A DNA stretch of 64,000 nt. Origin: Sabethes cyaneus. Taxonomy: Eukaryota > Arthropoda > Insecta > Diptera > Culicidae. The stretch lies in NCBI RefSeq assembly GCF_943734655.1, contig NC_071354.1:174440411-174504410 (forward strand), read 5' to 3'. The translations under genes were made by a program, and so were the position numbers. Below, piece by piece: positions 1 through 9,020 of this stretch. Within the stretch, counting starts at the first letter, position 1. Each line of letters starts with the position of its first letter. The notes beneath the pieces are model-generated. The model was not told the DNA's origin and made no database searches. It saw nothing but the letters and a program-made list of their open reading frames with translations.

Positions 1-16
1 ACCGTCATTAGACATT

Positions 17-110
17 AGCCTTCTTTATCGACAAACTTCGCAGCCGGCTGTTTAGGGTAGAGGAAAATTACGGGACCAGCGTAACGATCCTACTGACTCT
101 ATCTAGTTGG
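17..110 (-). mobile_element. SINE-A fragment (tRNA-Ile-like SINE), minus strand
   Basis: On the minus strand this matches the body of the SINE family best seen at 61811-62037. It has the block read as GGCTGCGAAGTCTGTCG (here with substitutions), preceded by a variant of the AATTGTCCTGCACTCTAACAG block. The tRNA-like head is not clearly recognisable, so this is an old 5'-degraded copy. It has no coding capacity. Confidence 0.7.
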
Positions 111-359
111 GATAAGGCAGAGACGTCGAATTGGTCTAGGTTTAATCGTCGTAAAGAATCTTCGACCTTTTGGGATGAAGAGATTCTGACAGGTTTTTTC
201 TAAAAACACGTTAAAACTTTGATGACATTCATCATGTTTAATTTTTCAATAGTGCACACTTTAAAATCAGAAGATTTTCTGATCGATAACACTAAGTTGT
301 AAGCGCTTAACCTATATTTGTTTCGTGACACTTGCATTTTTTTATTTTTTGGAAAGACA

Positions 360-435
360 GCCAATTCAAATCCATGTCCATTCCAAATCCAATTCCAATC
401 CCTTTTAAATCCAATCCAAACTTAATTTAAATCTC
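360..435. repeat. Degenerate AATCCAATCCA microsatellite, left part
   Basis: Imperfect tandem copies of AAATCCAATTCC / AATCCAATCC. The same simple repeat resumes at 625-715, on the other side of the SINE copy at 450-613. The SINE may have inserted into a pre-existing microsatellite. Confidence 0.6.
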
Positions 436-449
436 CTGATTCATCACCG

Positions 450-613
450 AATTAGCTTCGAGATAAGATGCTGGTCTAACAATCCAGTCATCGTTTGATT
501 GAATCTCAACTGGACGGTGCTGCTAGATAGGAGTAGGATTGATGCATTAGCTCCGTAATTGTCCTATACTCTAATAACCGGCTACGGAATCTGTCGATAA
601 AGAAGGTTCAAGA
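450..613 (+). mobile_element. SINE-A copy (tRNA-Ile-like SINE), plus strand
   Basis: It begins with the tRNA-like head (TTAGCTTCGAGATAAGATGC). The anticodon-arm-like segment CTGGT-CTAACAA-TCCAG is still visible and the B box is decayed (TTTGATTGAATCTC). The SINE body follows (GTCCTATACTCTAATAACCGGCT, then a CTGTCGATAAAGAAGG variant). It is clearly the same family as 61811-62037 but strongly diverged. It is bracketed by an AATCC-type microsatellite on both sides. Confidence 0.75.
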
Positions 614-624
614 CATTTACAGCC

Positions 625-715
625 AAGGCTAATCCTGATCTAATCTAAATCCAATCCAACCGAAACCCAATCAGCTTCCAAAATCTAATCCAAATTCAAT
701 TCTAATTATCCAAAT
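625..715. repeat. Degenerate AATCCAATCCA microsatellite, right part
   Basis: Imperfect AAATCCAATCCAA repeats, matching the block at 360-435 across the SINE copy. Confidence 0.55.
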
Positions 716-834
716 GCTCCTATATTTATTTTTGTACAGTCTGAAGTCGCGTGAGCCTTCTATGGTCTTGATCAACTAAACATGAGAGTTGAATGAATTT
801 CGATTTTATTTATCGTGAAAATTTCCAAGCTGAA

Positions 835-905
835 AAAAATCTTTAACCTGATCGGGAATTGAACCCTACGTGAGAGCTAGCCAACCGACCACGCTAATCA
901 CATGG
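835..905 (-). mobile_element. tRNA-like SINE head, minus strand
   Basis: Read on the minus strand there is an A-box-like stretch (TAGCGTGGTCGGTTGG) and, about 28 nt downstream, a good B box (GGGTTCAATTCCC), the spacing of an internal Pol III promoter. Sequence past the B box runs on into an AT-rich body (AGGTTAAAGATTTTTTTCAG) instead of a 3' acceptor stem. A tRNA-derived SINE is therefore more likely than a tRNA gene. I found no second copy in the window. Confidence 0.45.
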
Positions 906-1304
906 AAGCCAAGGGGAGCAAAATAATAGTTGCAGTATTTTGAGAAACAATTAAAATAATACTAAAAAGGATTCGAAATTCAATGGGATAAACTGGGCTG
1001 GGCTAGAACTCAACAAAATTGAGGAGTAACTATGGCATTGATGACATGACATTCCTACTCAATCTAATTGCCACAGTTCATAAAATAGTATTTGATATAT
1101 GGCTATGTTGAAACATTGCCAAGCAGTTTTTCTTCAAATGAAAACCCTTAATATAAATTCTTTACCCTCTTTTTAGGTTAGATATTTCCACTGACTTGCG
1201 TTTACAGCAAAATACCGAGCGTTCCAGAATGCACTTCATTATTTTTTTTTATATCACCAGTCCAAAGTTACAATTATTTCAACACAATGAGTCATTTTTA
1301 AAGT

Positions 1305-1346
1305 TTATAATGACATGTTTGCACCTTATAATGACATGTTTGCACC
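1305..1346. repeat. Two perfect 21-bp tandem units
   Basis: The 21-bp unit beginning TTATAATGACATG and ending TTTGCACC occurs twice head to tail with no mismatch (1305-1325 and 1326-1346). It is probably a recent slippage duplication. Confidence 0.9.
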
Positions 1347-3138
1347 CACCTACTTAAGTCTGTTGTATAAACAATAAATAAACATATCTCAACGCGGTGA
1401 GTTCCGAGTATCTCTCGACCAGCAGCTCAATAAAACTTGTAATAAACGATATCAGGAATATAAAAACCGGCAAAAAATAATCTAAAACCTGGCTTAACTT
1501 TATTTACACATTTAACGACGCTTCTCGCCACTTCTATCCAGTTTAATTCTCAATTGGCAGCGCAATGTTTCCGCGGCGAAATACAAATTGGTTTCCTACC
1601 ATCAAACCCCATGCTCTCTCAGAACTAACTTACTGGCTATTACCAAGTCCAGAAATGATTTATTGCCACTTTTTTTACACGAAGTGATTCTCGAAACGTT
1701 GATCTTTAGTAAACTGCAAAAATCATCGCCCGCATCAAGGGAGGTTGAAAATTGAAGAACACAATCGAGATCGGAAAAACCAGTTAGCTCCAATCCGCCG
1801 GACAGCAGGTCATACACACCGGCTCGAATGGGTTCTGTTTTTTTTTCCTTCAATATCAACAGTAATAACAACAGCAGCAACTACCACCACATCCACTAAA
1901 TAGCATTCTTCCCTGGAGCATGTCGAGCCCTGAGTTTTCAAGATCGGCCACTTTCGCGTCATGTTTCAATGATCATCGTTGTGCGCGCACACCGCAGCAT
2001 ATACCAACGCCGCCGTCTCGGTGGTGGTTACTTGCGGCCAATGTTTTGGTTCTAGCAATGAGAGATTTGTTTTCGATTTTCTGTTTACTTCTTCCCAATA
2101 GAGTTGCTGTGTTGTTGTGGTTGATGAACTCTCTCTTCGGACCATCATCGTTACGAAGAGGAGTCTAATTGTGGTGTGGTGTACAATCACTGCGCTCCTA
2201 CTCCTCGGGTTCAGTGCGATACACTTGCTTACATCGCTGTTTTAAAGGTTGAGCACCTAATGGTTGAATCCTCTAACCAAGAAGGGAGCAAATAAAAAGA
2301 GAGCGAAAAGAAGTTGATTTAAAGCTTAAACCTGTTGCAGCCAATGGTTCACATTAAACTCTTTACAGCTCCTCCCGCAACGACGCCTGTGTCCCGGCAC
2401 AGTTCAGCTCGGTCTCGGGTCCGGCTGGCAGAGCTAGCCTTGAACGGGTTCAATGCTGGATCAGTGCATGAGCTATAATCAATCGTGATCCAAGGGAAAA
2501 TGCTTACGAAGCTAATCCGAAATTACGAGATTTATAATTTATATTTGCATTTCCATAGACCGGACCGGCGATGACTACGTGATCGTTCGGCGTGATATTC
2601 CTCTATGGAAAAATTGCTGCTAAGAATGAATTGTGTAACGTTTCATGTTCAATTGTGAATTGTAGCTTGTTCAATAAGTTGATAAAGTATTTAAAAAATT
2701 TCTCCCTGGAATGAATGAGTATCAATTTTAGTCCGCTGTTGATTGGAAATTATATGCTAAGCTACCTCAAATATGATATTTTTTGTCAAGGTTTATTTAA
2801 GTATCCTGGATTTTTTCCACATTACTCATTAGGCACAGCATAACTTAAAAAGGTACTAATTTAATCACCACATTGAGTGTTCACGAAACACGTTGCAAGC
2901 CTCAAACATATTCAGTCGCTATGTTTTCTGTGTCGGTGCCACTTCCATTCGTTGTCCCGACCTGATCCATCTGGCAGCAGCATGTACATTGAAGTGGTGA
3001 TGGGCTTCCGAACCTCTGGCCCTTGGCCTCTGTAATGGCTGGGGGTATCATATGATATCCTCACAAGTCAGCATCTGCTTGCTTTGCTCGCTACTCGCTT
3101 TGTGGGACAAGTTTATGTCTTTTTTTTTCTTTCTACAG
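1347..3138. other. Unassigned stretch
   Basis: No conserved ORF, tRNA or familiar repeat recognised. The part at 1900-2500 is less AT-rich than its surroundings and could hold regulatory sequence, but nothing specific was seen. Short ORFs on both strands here have no recognisable domain. Confidence 0.4.
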
Positions 3139-3317
3139 GCCTTACCGAGTATAGGGTACATATAGAATATAATTTCGACCGACATGGGGCAAACTGTGTG
3201 GTGCTTGCCATGGAAAGGGATGGCCAAGGTGCACATTGTGGGGAAAACAAGGTTAATTTGAACAGATGGTCCCAACTCAACGGTGTTGAGGCTATTGACC
3301 ACACCGCACCGGTTCTG
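3139..3317 (+). other. Candidate exon-like segment with splice-site signals, unidentified
   Basis: A long pyrimidine run ending CTACAG lies immediately before 3139, and a good donor (CTG then GTAAGA) follows 3317. Between them one frame is open for 59 codons plus 2 nt and contains Cys, His and Trp residues (around YNFDRHGANCVVLAMER and NLNRWSQLNG). The minus strand is also open over the same stretch, which is common in decayed repeats. I do not recognise the peptide. It ends in phase 0, so it cannot be the exon immediately before the nmo exon at 42254, which needs phase 2. Read in the phase-2 frame it contains a stop at 3259-3261. It could be a cassette or 5' exon of an unknown transcript, or a repeat fragment. 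Confidence 0.25.
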
Positions 3318-4554
3318 GTAAGAAATAAAACCTGCCATCTCTTCTTAGATGGGTTCCGATTAAAAAGTTTTTGTGGTTGATTTATGCATGTTTAAGCTAC
3401 GGTACTTCTCCGGTTTGTTCTATTCGGCTGCACATGCTTGCTATCGCAGTTCTTCAATATAGTTTGAACTATAAAGACTCGAACCGTCTCCCGAATGGAA
3501 GACTGATATTAAGAAAATTTTGTACATTCTGAAACAGATTATCATAAATCGAGACTTTTATCGCTGAGTATTGCCTAAGTACGCTAGAATTTAATAAATC
3601 ACCTTTGCTCCCTAAGGAAACTCACCTTCTTTGCTCATCTCGTGCTCAAACCATTAAACATTTTGCTTATGTAATCATATTGCACCAAATCGTTGACCGT
3701 TTGAAGAATATAACGCTCCCACAAATAAAGTTTCCGAAGAAAAACCAACTACCTTGTATCGCTTTTTGTTCTTCTTCTTCTTAAACCCATATAGTTGATG
3801 TCAAAAATAATCGAACAAATAAATCAACACTTCTCGGAAAATATCGAATCAATCAAAAAAGGTACTGCCAACGCGCACATCGATACACAACTAAGCAACC
3901 GTTATAGCTCCTCCCGTTTGTGATCGATGCTGTCAACCGTCATCGAAAATCTACAGTCCGTGCGTACCGCTCCGAAGTCAACCTCCAACCAATTCCGTAA
4001 ATGATCCGTGGCTAATTAGTATGCTTTTTGCATGAGTGATGTTTTTATTTGCGCGATTTTTTTCTTTTTCTTTTTTCAGTTTTACTTGCTTTGCCGGTTA
4101 TTGAAGTAACCGAACCGTGAGTCAATGAGCCTAATTGGGCACACGTTTGATGACTTTATTATTTCGATTCACTTTCGATACATGTACGGTTGTTGGTAAG
4201 AAATCTGTCCCTGAGCGTCATAACGTTTAAAACGTACTGTACTGTGATAATTTTATATTTGCTGGTGTCGATGCTTTAATTTTGAAAAATTTATCAATAA
4301 TTTTCTTTGTATTTAAAAAGAATAAAGCGTTGGCTTCCTGTAACAAAAACCCAAAATATTCGTACACTTCGTTTAGGTTCTCGTTGCGGGAATGGTAGTT
4401 GAAAAAAAAGAGTTTATGATTATGAAAATTTGTTAATGCTTTATGCTACTTAGACTACAAGTTGTTATATTTGCCATAGTTATAGATGGCGCACTATTTC
4501 GTTCACTGAAATTAAATTTTAAAAACCAATAGTATGCGTTTCTTTACAACTTGT
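3318..4554. other. Unassigned stretch
   Basis: AT-rich sequence in which I see no gene, RNA gene or known repeat. Confidence 0.4.
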
Positions 4555-5300
4555 TAACACCACCGGCGTTCCACAAGGAAGCAACGCAATACCTCTTTTA
4601 TTCGTCATCTTTTTCAACTTGCATTCTCGCTTAGCTATAAACGCAAACTTGGTGGTAGTGGTACGCTATATCGAGGACTGTCTCCACTTGAAAATGTTGC
4701 TGAATGTCTTCGTTCATTGAAGTCAAATGAAGAATCTCGTTATCAGTATCGCAAAATGTAACGTGATGAGCTTTTATTGTTCCATAGAACCGACTATCTT
4801 TGGTTACTATATCGATGGTACTATTCTCAACAGAGTGGACCATGTAACGGATCTTGATATTCTATTGGATCCAAAGGTTACCTTCCATGCTCATTGCATG
4901 TCGATTATATCCGACCGCAAACCAACAACTTGATTTTAACTCTAATATTACCAACGACTTTACGGATTCGCACTGCCGTGGCGTGATCCTTCGAATCTTC
5001 CGGCGTATCCGGATAGATGCCTGTCTCGACACGCTTGCTCGAAAATGAAAGGTACACCAAGCTACTTTTGTTGTAAAGCTGCTAGCAGGCGACATCGATT
5101 TTCCACTGCTTTTATCCCTGCTTGATTTCCATGTATCAGGAAGGACATAGCGACAACGATCCATAACGAAGCCTGGATTTCACTGAGCCCACTTACCCAT
5201 CTACTTGTATATCTGTTATCAGTCGGAAACTAGTATAATGCAAGAGAAGCGAAGCTCTTTTTCTTTCCGCTCTTGTCACCAATCCTTACTTTTATCCACT
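4555..5300 (+). mobile_element. Jockey-type LINE, 3' end of ORF2 (degenerate)
   Basis: Translation in shifting frames gives the reverse-transcriptase block TTGVPQGSNAIPLLFVIFFN (about 4555-4615). It continues with the post-catalytic Jockey region around 4720-4960 (KNLVISIAKCNVMSFY, DHVTDLDILLDPKVTFHAH) and the C-terminal end near 5085-5150 (AGDIDFPLLLSLLDFHVSGR). Several stops and frameshifts interrupt it, and the catalytic YADD box is not intact. The noncoding run from about 5183 (CTTGTATATCTGTTATC) is probably its 3' UTR, because related sequence recurs at 5935-6060 and 7385-7560. Jockey elements insert by target-primed reverse transcription; this copy is 5'-truncated and dead. Confidence 0.8.
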
Positions 5301-5384
5301 CGCCTATGCCGATTCTCGATATATATATACCAAAGAACCATGACCACCTTTGTTGGAAACCCATCCTAGCGTTCCGGAGTTATG

Positions 5385-5925
5385 GTGATGCATGCAAACA
5401 TATATTTTAGGGGGGGAACCCAACTCTGGAAAGCCGGAAAAATCGAATTTTATTTTTTTTGCGTTTTTGAGACACCTATACCTTCAGAAATGTCATGCCA
5501 AAAGCATTTTTTGATATCTGATCTCGTTGAAAACTTACGGCAAATATTGTGGAGTCACTTGAAGGGAGGTCCATTGCTGTACGAAACTTTGAACGCGTTT
5601 TCCCTGAAACCATGTGTCTTTAGCTGGCGGTACGTGTATGTCTGAATCTAGTGGACCGATTTGGCTCAATTTTTTTTTCAGTATGCAAAAATGAATTATC
5701 TAAATTGCTACGTAGCCGTGTTATGATATCTCAACTTTTCAATTTTTAATGAGTTCTTATTGGCGATTTTTGATTAAAAAAAACTACAAAAAATACAAAA
5801 TATATACCAAATATACCTTAACTAATAACCAAACTACCCCAACACATAATTATAATTATAGCGTCTGAAAATTTTTTCGAAAATCTATTATTTTTCGGTT
5901 GTCCAGAGTAGGGTCCTCCCTTAAA
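5385..5925. repeat. Dispersed-repeat-like block inside Jockey 3' UTR-like sequence
   Basis: Sequence from the GGGGGGGAACCC run to the TCCTCCC motif near 5920 separates two related 3' UTR-like copies (5183-5300 and 5935-6060). It therefore looks like an independent insertion or spacer of about 540 bp. One ORF of 87 codons (5382-5645) crosses it but has no recognisable domain, and the rest is AT-rich. No terminal repeats were identified. Confidence 0.35.
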
Positions 5926-5934
5926 CTAGCTAAG

Positions 5935-6060
5935 TGCCAGCCACTTGTGCATCTGTTATCGTTACGGAAATTCCCATAAAGCAAGAAACAAAATTCTTCC
6001 TCATTTGAACGTCCGTTTTTTCCTTGTCAACTTCCCCTTTTCGCGTAGTTTTTTGTTTAT
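5935..6060 (+). repeat. Second copy of the LINE 3' UTR-like repeat
   Basis: It contains CCACTTGTGCATCTGTTATC followed by a GGAAA block and an AGCAAGAAACAAAATTCTTCC-like tail. This parallels 5200-5270 (CTACTTGTATATCTGTTATC, CGGAAA, GCAAGAGAAG) and 7390-7450. It probably represents the 3' noncoding end of a Jockey-type LINE. Confidence 0.5.
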
Positions 6061-6190
6061 TTTTCGTTGGTCACTTGCCAATGGCAGAATCTGGAAAAAA
6101 ACATTCTTGATACTTATTTGAATCTATAAAAAATGACTAAATTTCTAATACAAATATTCCCAAACATTTTAAATTTTATTACCTACCCAG

Positions 6191-6262
6191 TTATACTGCC
6201 GCTACTCGCATAATAGTCTCATTTATATAGGAAACCCTATTATGCGAGTGGCGGCAGTATAA
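6191..6262. repeat. 72-bp hairpin with 26-bp arms
   Basis: The left arm 6191-6216 (TTATACTGCCGCTACTCGCA...) pairs with the right arm 6237-6262 with one mismatch across a 20-nt AT-rich spacer. Such near-perfect arms are typical of a very small foldback MITE or the abutted ends of a DNA transposon. No coding capacity. Confidence 0.75.
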
Positions 6263-6324
6263 AAAGCTCATGGAATTTTAGAATCATCAATATGCAAAAT
6301 AGTGGCTCGCTGCGCAATTCACCC

Positions 6325-6405
6325 AGTTGTTCCGCAAGGTAGTAATATGAGATCACTGCTTTTCACTGTTTTTCAATGACGTTACGGCTCTACGTGCTAT
6401 TGGCC
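6325..6405 (+). mobile_element. Jockey-type reverse-transcriptase fragment
   Basis: One frame reads PVVPQGSNMRSLLFTVF, the RT motif of Jockey LINEs (usual form GVPQGSxLGPLLFxxFxND). The NDV residues follow after a one-base frameshift. Nothing else of the element is recognisable on either side. Confidence 0.65.
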
Positions 6406-6434
6406 TACTGCAAGTACCATTTCATCGTACTGTT

Positions 6435-7095
6435 TTTGGGTACGAGTACGTGTAGGTTTTTTCGGTCCATTAACCGGTAGCTTGAACAATATTCAGCAAC
6501 AGCGTTGAAACTATATTTATTCGAGACAACATTTTTATGCCAATTTGTAGAATAACATTTATTGAATATCTGAGCGCATTTTGATCTTAATAAAACGCTA
6601 TTAAATTTGAGTTATACGAAATAATGAAGTTACTGCGACTATTTCAGGCACATTTTCTATTGTTGTGTCTATGTTATTTGAATTTCCGGCAGGCCGAAGA
6701 CGTCTGTATAGTACAAACCATAACAGTTATAAAGCAATAATTCAATGGTTGGTACTGCGCTGGCGCCCACCCTAATTTCTTGGTTACGTAACTAACAATA
6801 AAGCTGATTGTTGGCATATTTTTTGGGCTTATCAAAGGCTTATGATCGTCTACCAAAAACCAGCTATATCTATTTAAAGAAACCTGGGAAATTGCGATGA
6901 GCAAACAGCACCACCTAAGGGGCTATTCGGTGGATTGCTGTACTTCAACAGCAGATCAAAACAGAGTCGGATGGTTTACGTGTCGGTGTTGCGTACATAC
7001 CGGCTCAGTGAAGATAACTAGTTTTGCAGTGACAATAGCTTGCTTTTGGCCCTAGTGTACATTAAATCGTCAATATACACTAGCGCCAGAAGCAT
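6435..7095 (+). repeat. Repeat family R1, copy 1 (interrupted)
   Basis: Two blocks, about 6435-6655 and 6995-7095, match in order the reverse complement of 30045-30420. Shared strings include CGTTGAAACTATATTTATTC, TTAATAAAACGCTA and TAGTTTTGCAGTGACAA. The middle (about 6660-6990) replaces a shorter, different segment in the other copy, so it is probably an insertion. Family type is unknown. No coding sequence. Confidence 0.65.
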
Positions 7096-7384
7096 GTGGT
7101 TGTCACTCAAAAACTAGCTAGAGTTCCAGGCGCATCTGCCTCGCAAATGGAGCATGGCTTGGCTGAAATTAAAAACAAAAATCTGCAAATTCTGCAAATC
7201 TCTTAATTCAAATTCTGGACTTTAAACGAGAGGACGTTAATTCAAATTTCGAACGTAAAAAAGGGACGTTAAACGAAATCACGTAAAATGAATGGACATA
7301 AAAAGAGATTCTGGTGTACATCCAATTGTACACACTTTTTTATATATTTAGACTTGAATTCCCCTCTTGTTAAAGGTCAGTCTC

Positions 7385-7745
7385 CTTTTGTCTTCCAGCT
7401 ACTTATATATCTGTTTTCTTTCCGGCAATAAAACCTTTATATCTTAATTAGGCCTTCTCTTGCAGTGGTGCTCCTCCCCTTTCTTTTCAAACCCCTCCGC
7501 TCTTATCATTTACACGGCTGTTATCGAATCGATATCGTGATCGAGTGCAAGACAAACTCAGTCCCTTTTATTTATTCTGACGACTCCCCTTGATAGGGGC
7601 TGCCTGCGTCTTTGTCGACTCCTTAATGCTGATTCTCTCATGCCAAGGAATACGTATGCCAAGTTTGGTGCAAATCGGCCAAGGTGTTCCAGAGTTCTGG
7701 TGGAACATGTGTACATGCGTTCAGTCCGAGTAGATAATCTTCCGT
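7385..7745 (+). repeat. LINE 3' UTR-like repeat ending in a mosquito-type dispersed tail
   Basis: The start (CAGCTACTTATATATCTGTT) matches the repeats at 5200 and 5940. The end (GTGCAAATCGGCCAAGGTGT, GTTCCAGAGTTCTGGTGG) parallels the GCGTTCCGGAGTTATGGTGATG block at 5370-5390. This is a dispersed noncoding repeat. The minus-strand ORF crossing it is not considered real. Confidence 0.5.
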
Positions 7746-9002
7746 GCGTTAGAAACAAAATGTGTTATAAGTTAGTTTGATTTGAATACCTTTCGTTTGA
7801 TATCAAAGTTATTAAAAACGGTTTTCGGGGTACTTTTAAACTTCGATAGTACATGTTTTCATGCAATTACTGATTTTTCAGAATTTTTTGAACGTTTTCG
7901 AGCTAGTTTGATCTGTTCCAGTTTTAATTTATGCTACTCTTCTGAATTGTTTGGAAGTTCAGCTTTATATCGTAATTTGTTTGTATGCCATTCTCAACCG
8001 TTTCTCGCGTTATTATCTGTTTTTTTTCCTGCGTTAAGAGTGTTTTGAATTTTTTTCGTTTCAAATCGTTCTTTGTAGAGAATGCAAAGACCAGGTTTTG
8101 TATCTTCGATGCAAAAACGTTCCTTTATCCACTCGATACTGTCCACTGTATACATTCCTTGGAACTTTCTAACTGCTCCAAGGCCACTGGGTAGTCAACG
8201 TGAATCGTGTCGTATATTTAATGACTTGTCCATGTTTGCAAGAAAACTAGGTTACTATAGATTTTTATAAATCATTCAATCATCAATGCTTTAAAGACAC
8301 TGATCAATAAAAGAACAAAAATATATTTCTGTGCGACTCCTGCGGACATTTTTTAAATGTCACTTCCGTCTTATTTAAGGAAATTTCAGTCATTGTTCTT
8401 GGATTATTACTCAAACGTTCCGAATGTGCTTTTCCACAATCACACAAAAACTACATTCAACACAAACCGTGATAAGCAAACCACACCGCTTGCTGTTGGG
8501 ATTCCACTGCATAAATAGCACTTGTACCCTTTCTCCGGCTCTGAAAGGATAGAATTTTCATATTCTTTTTTCTTTCACCCGGTTAAAAAAAGCACAAAAA
8601 TCGCTTCCTCATTCCGTCCTGCTATAGCAGCAGCAGCAGCAGCACGACAAGCGCTTTTGACAAACGGATGACTATACGTCGACTTTTCACGCAGATTGTT
8701 AAGCAGCTTGGCTTGGTTCGTTCGTGCAGCTTTTTTATATCCTGTTAATCCTAGTGATATGCAAAATGAGGAGGCAAGAATGAAGGGAGCACAATGTAGG
8801 TACGTCGTCGCAGTCGCAGAATCGTTTGCTTGCCGGTGGTGACATCGTTATAACACAGCTGCGCGCAGTTTTGCTTTTCTCGCTGCCGGGAGGTCATATT
8901 TTCGTATCAATCATGTAATCATTTGTGATTTTCAAATAATATTTCTTCAAACTGTACGAGAAAAAATGATTTCACGTTTTTGGACCGATTTTTACAATAC
9001 GG
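7746..9002. other. Unassigned stretch with a short AGC run
   Basis: No gene or repeat family recognised. It contains six consecutive AGC triplets at 8626-8643 (noncoding context) and AT-rich sequence. Confidence 0.4.
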
Positions 9003-9020
9003 TTTACTTTCAGGACATCA
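9003..9020 (+). repeat. Solo end of the TTTACTTTCAGGACATCA MITE family
   Basis: Eighteen bases identical to both terminal inverted repeats of the MITE at 59319-59510, and similarity continues a few bases further (ACTTCGTCTAG against ACTTGGTCTAA). No matching opposite end was seen nearby, so it is a truncated copy. Confidence 0.6.
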
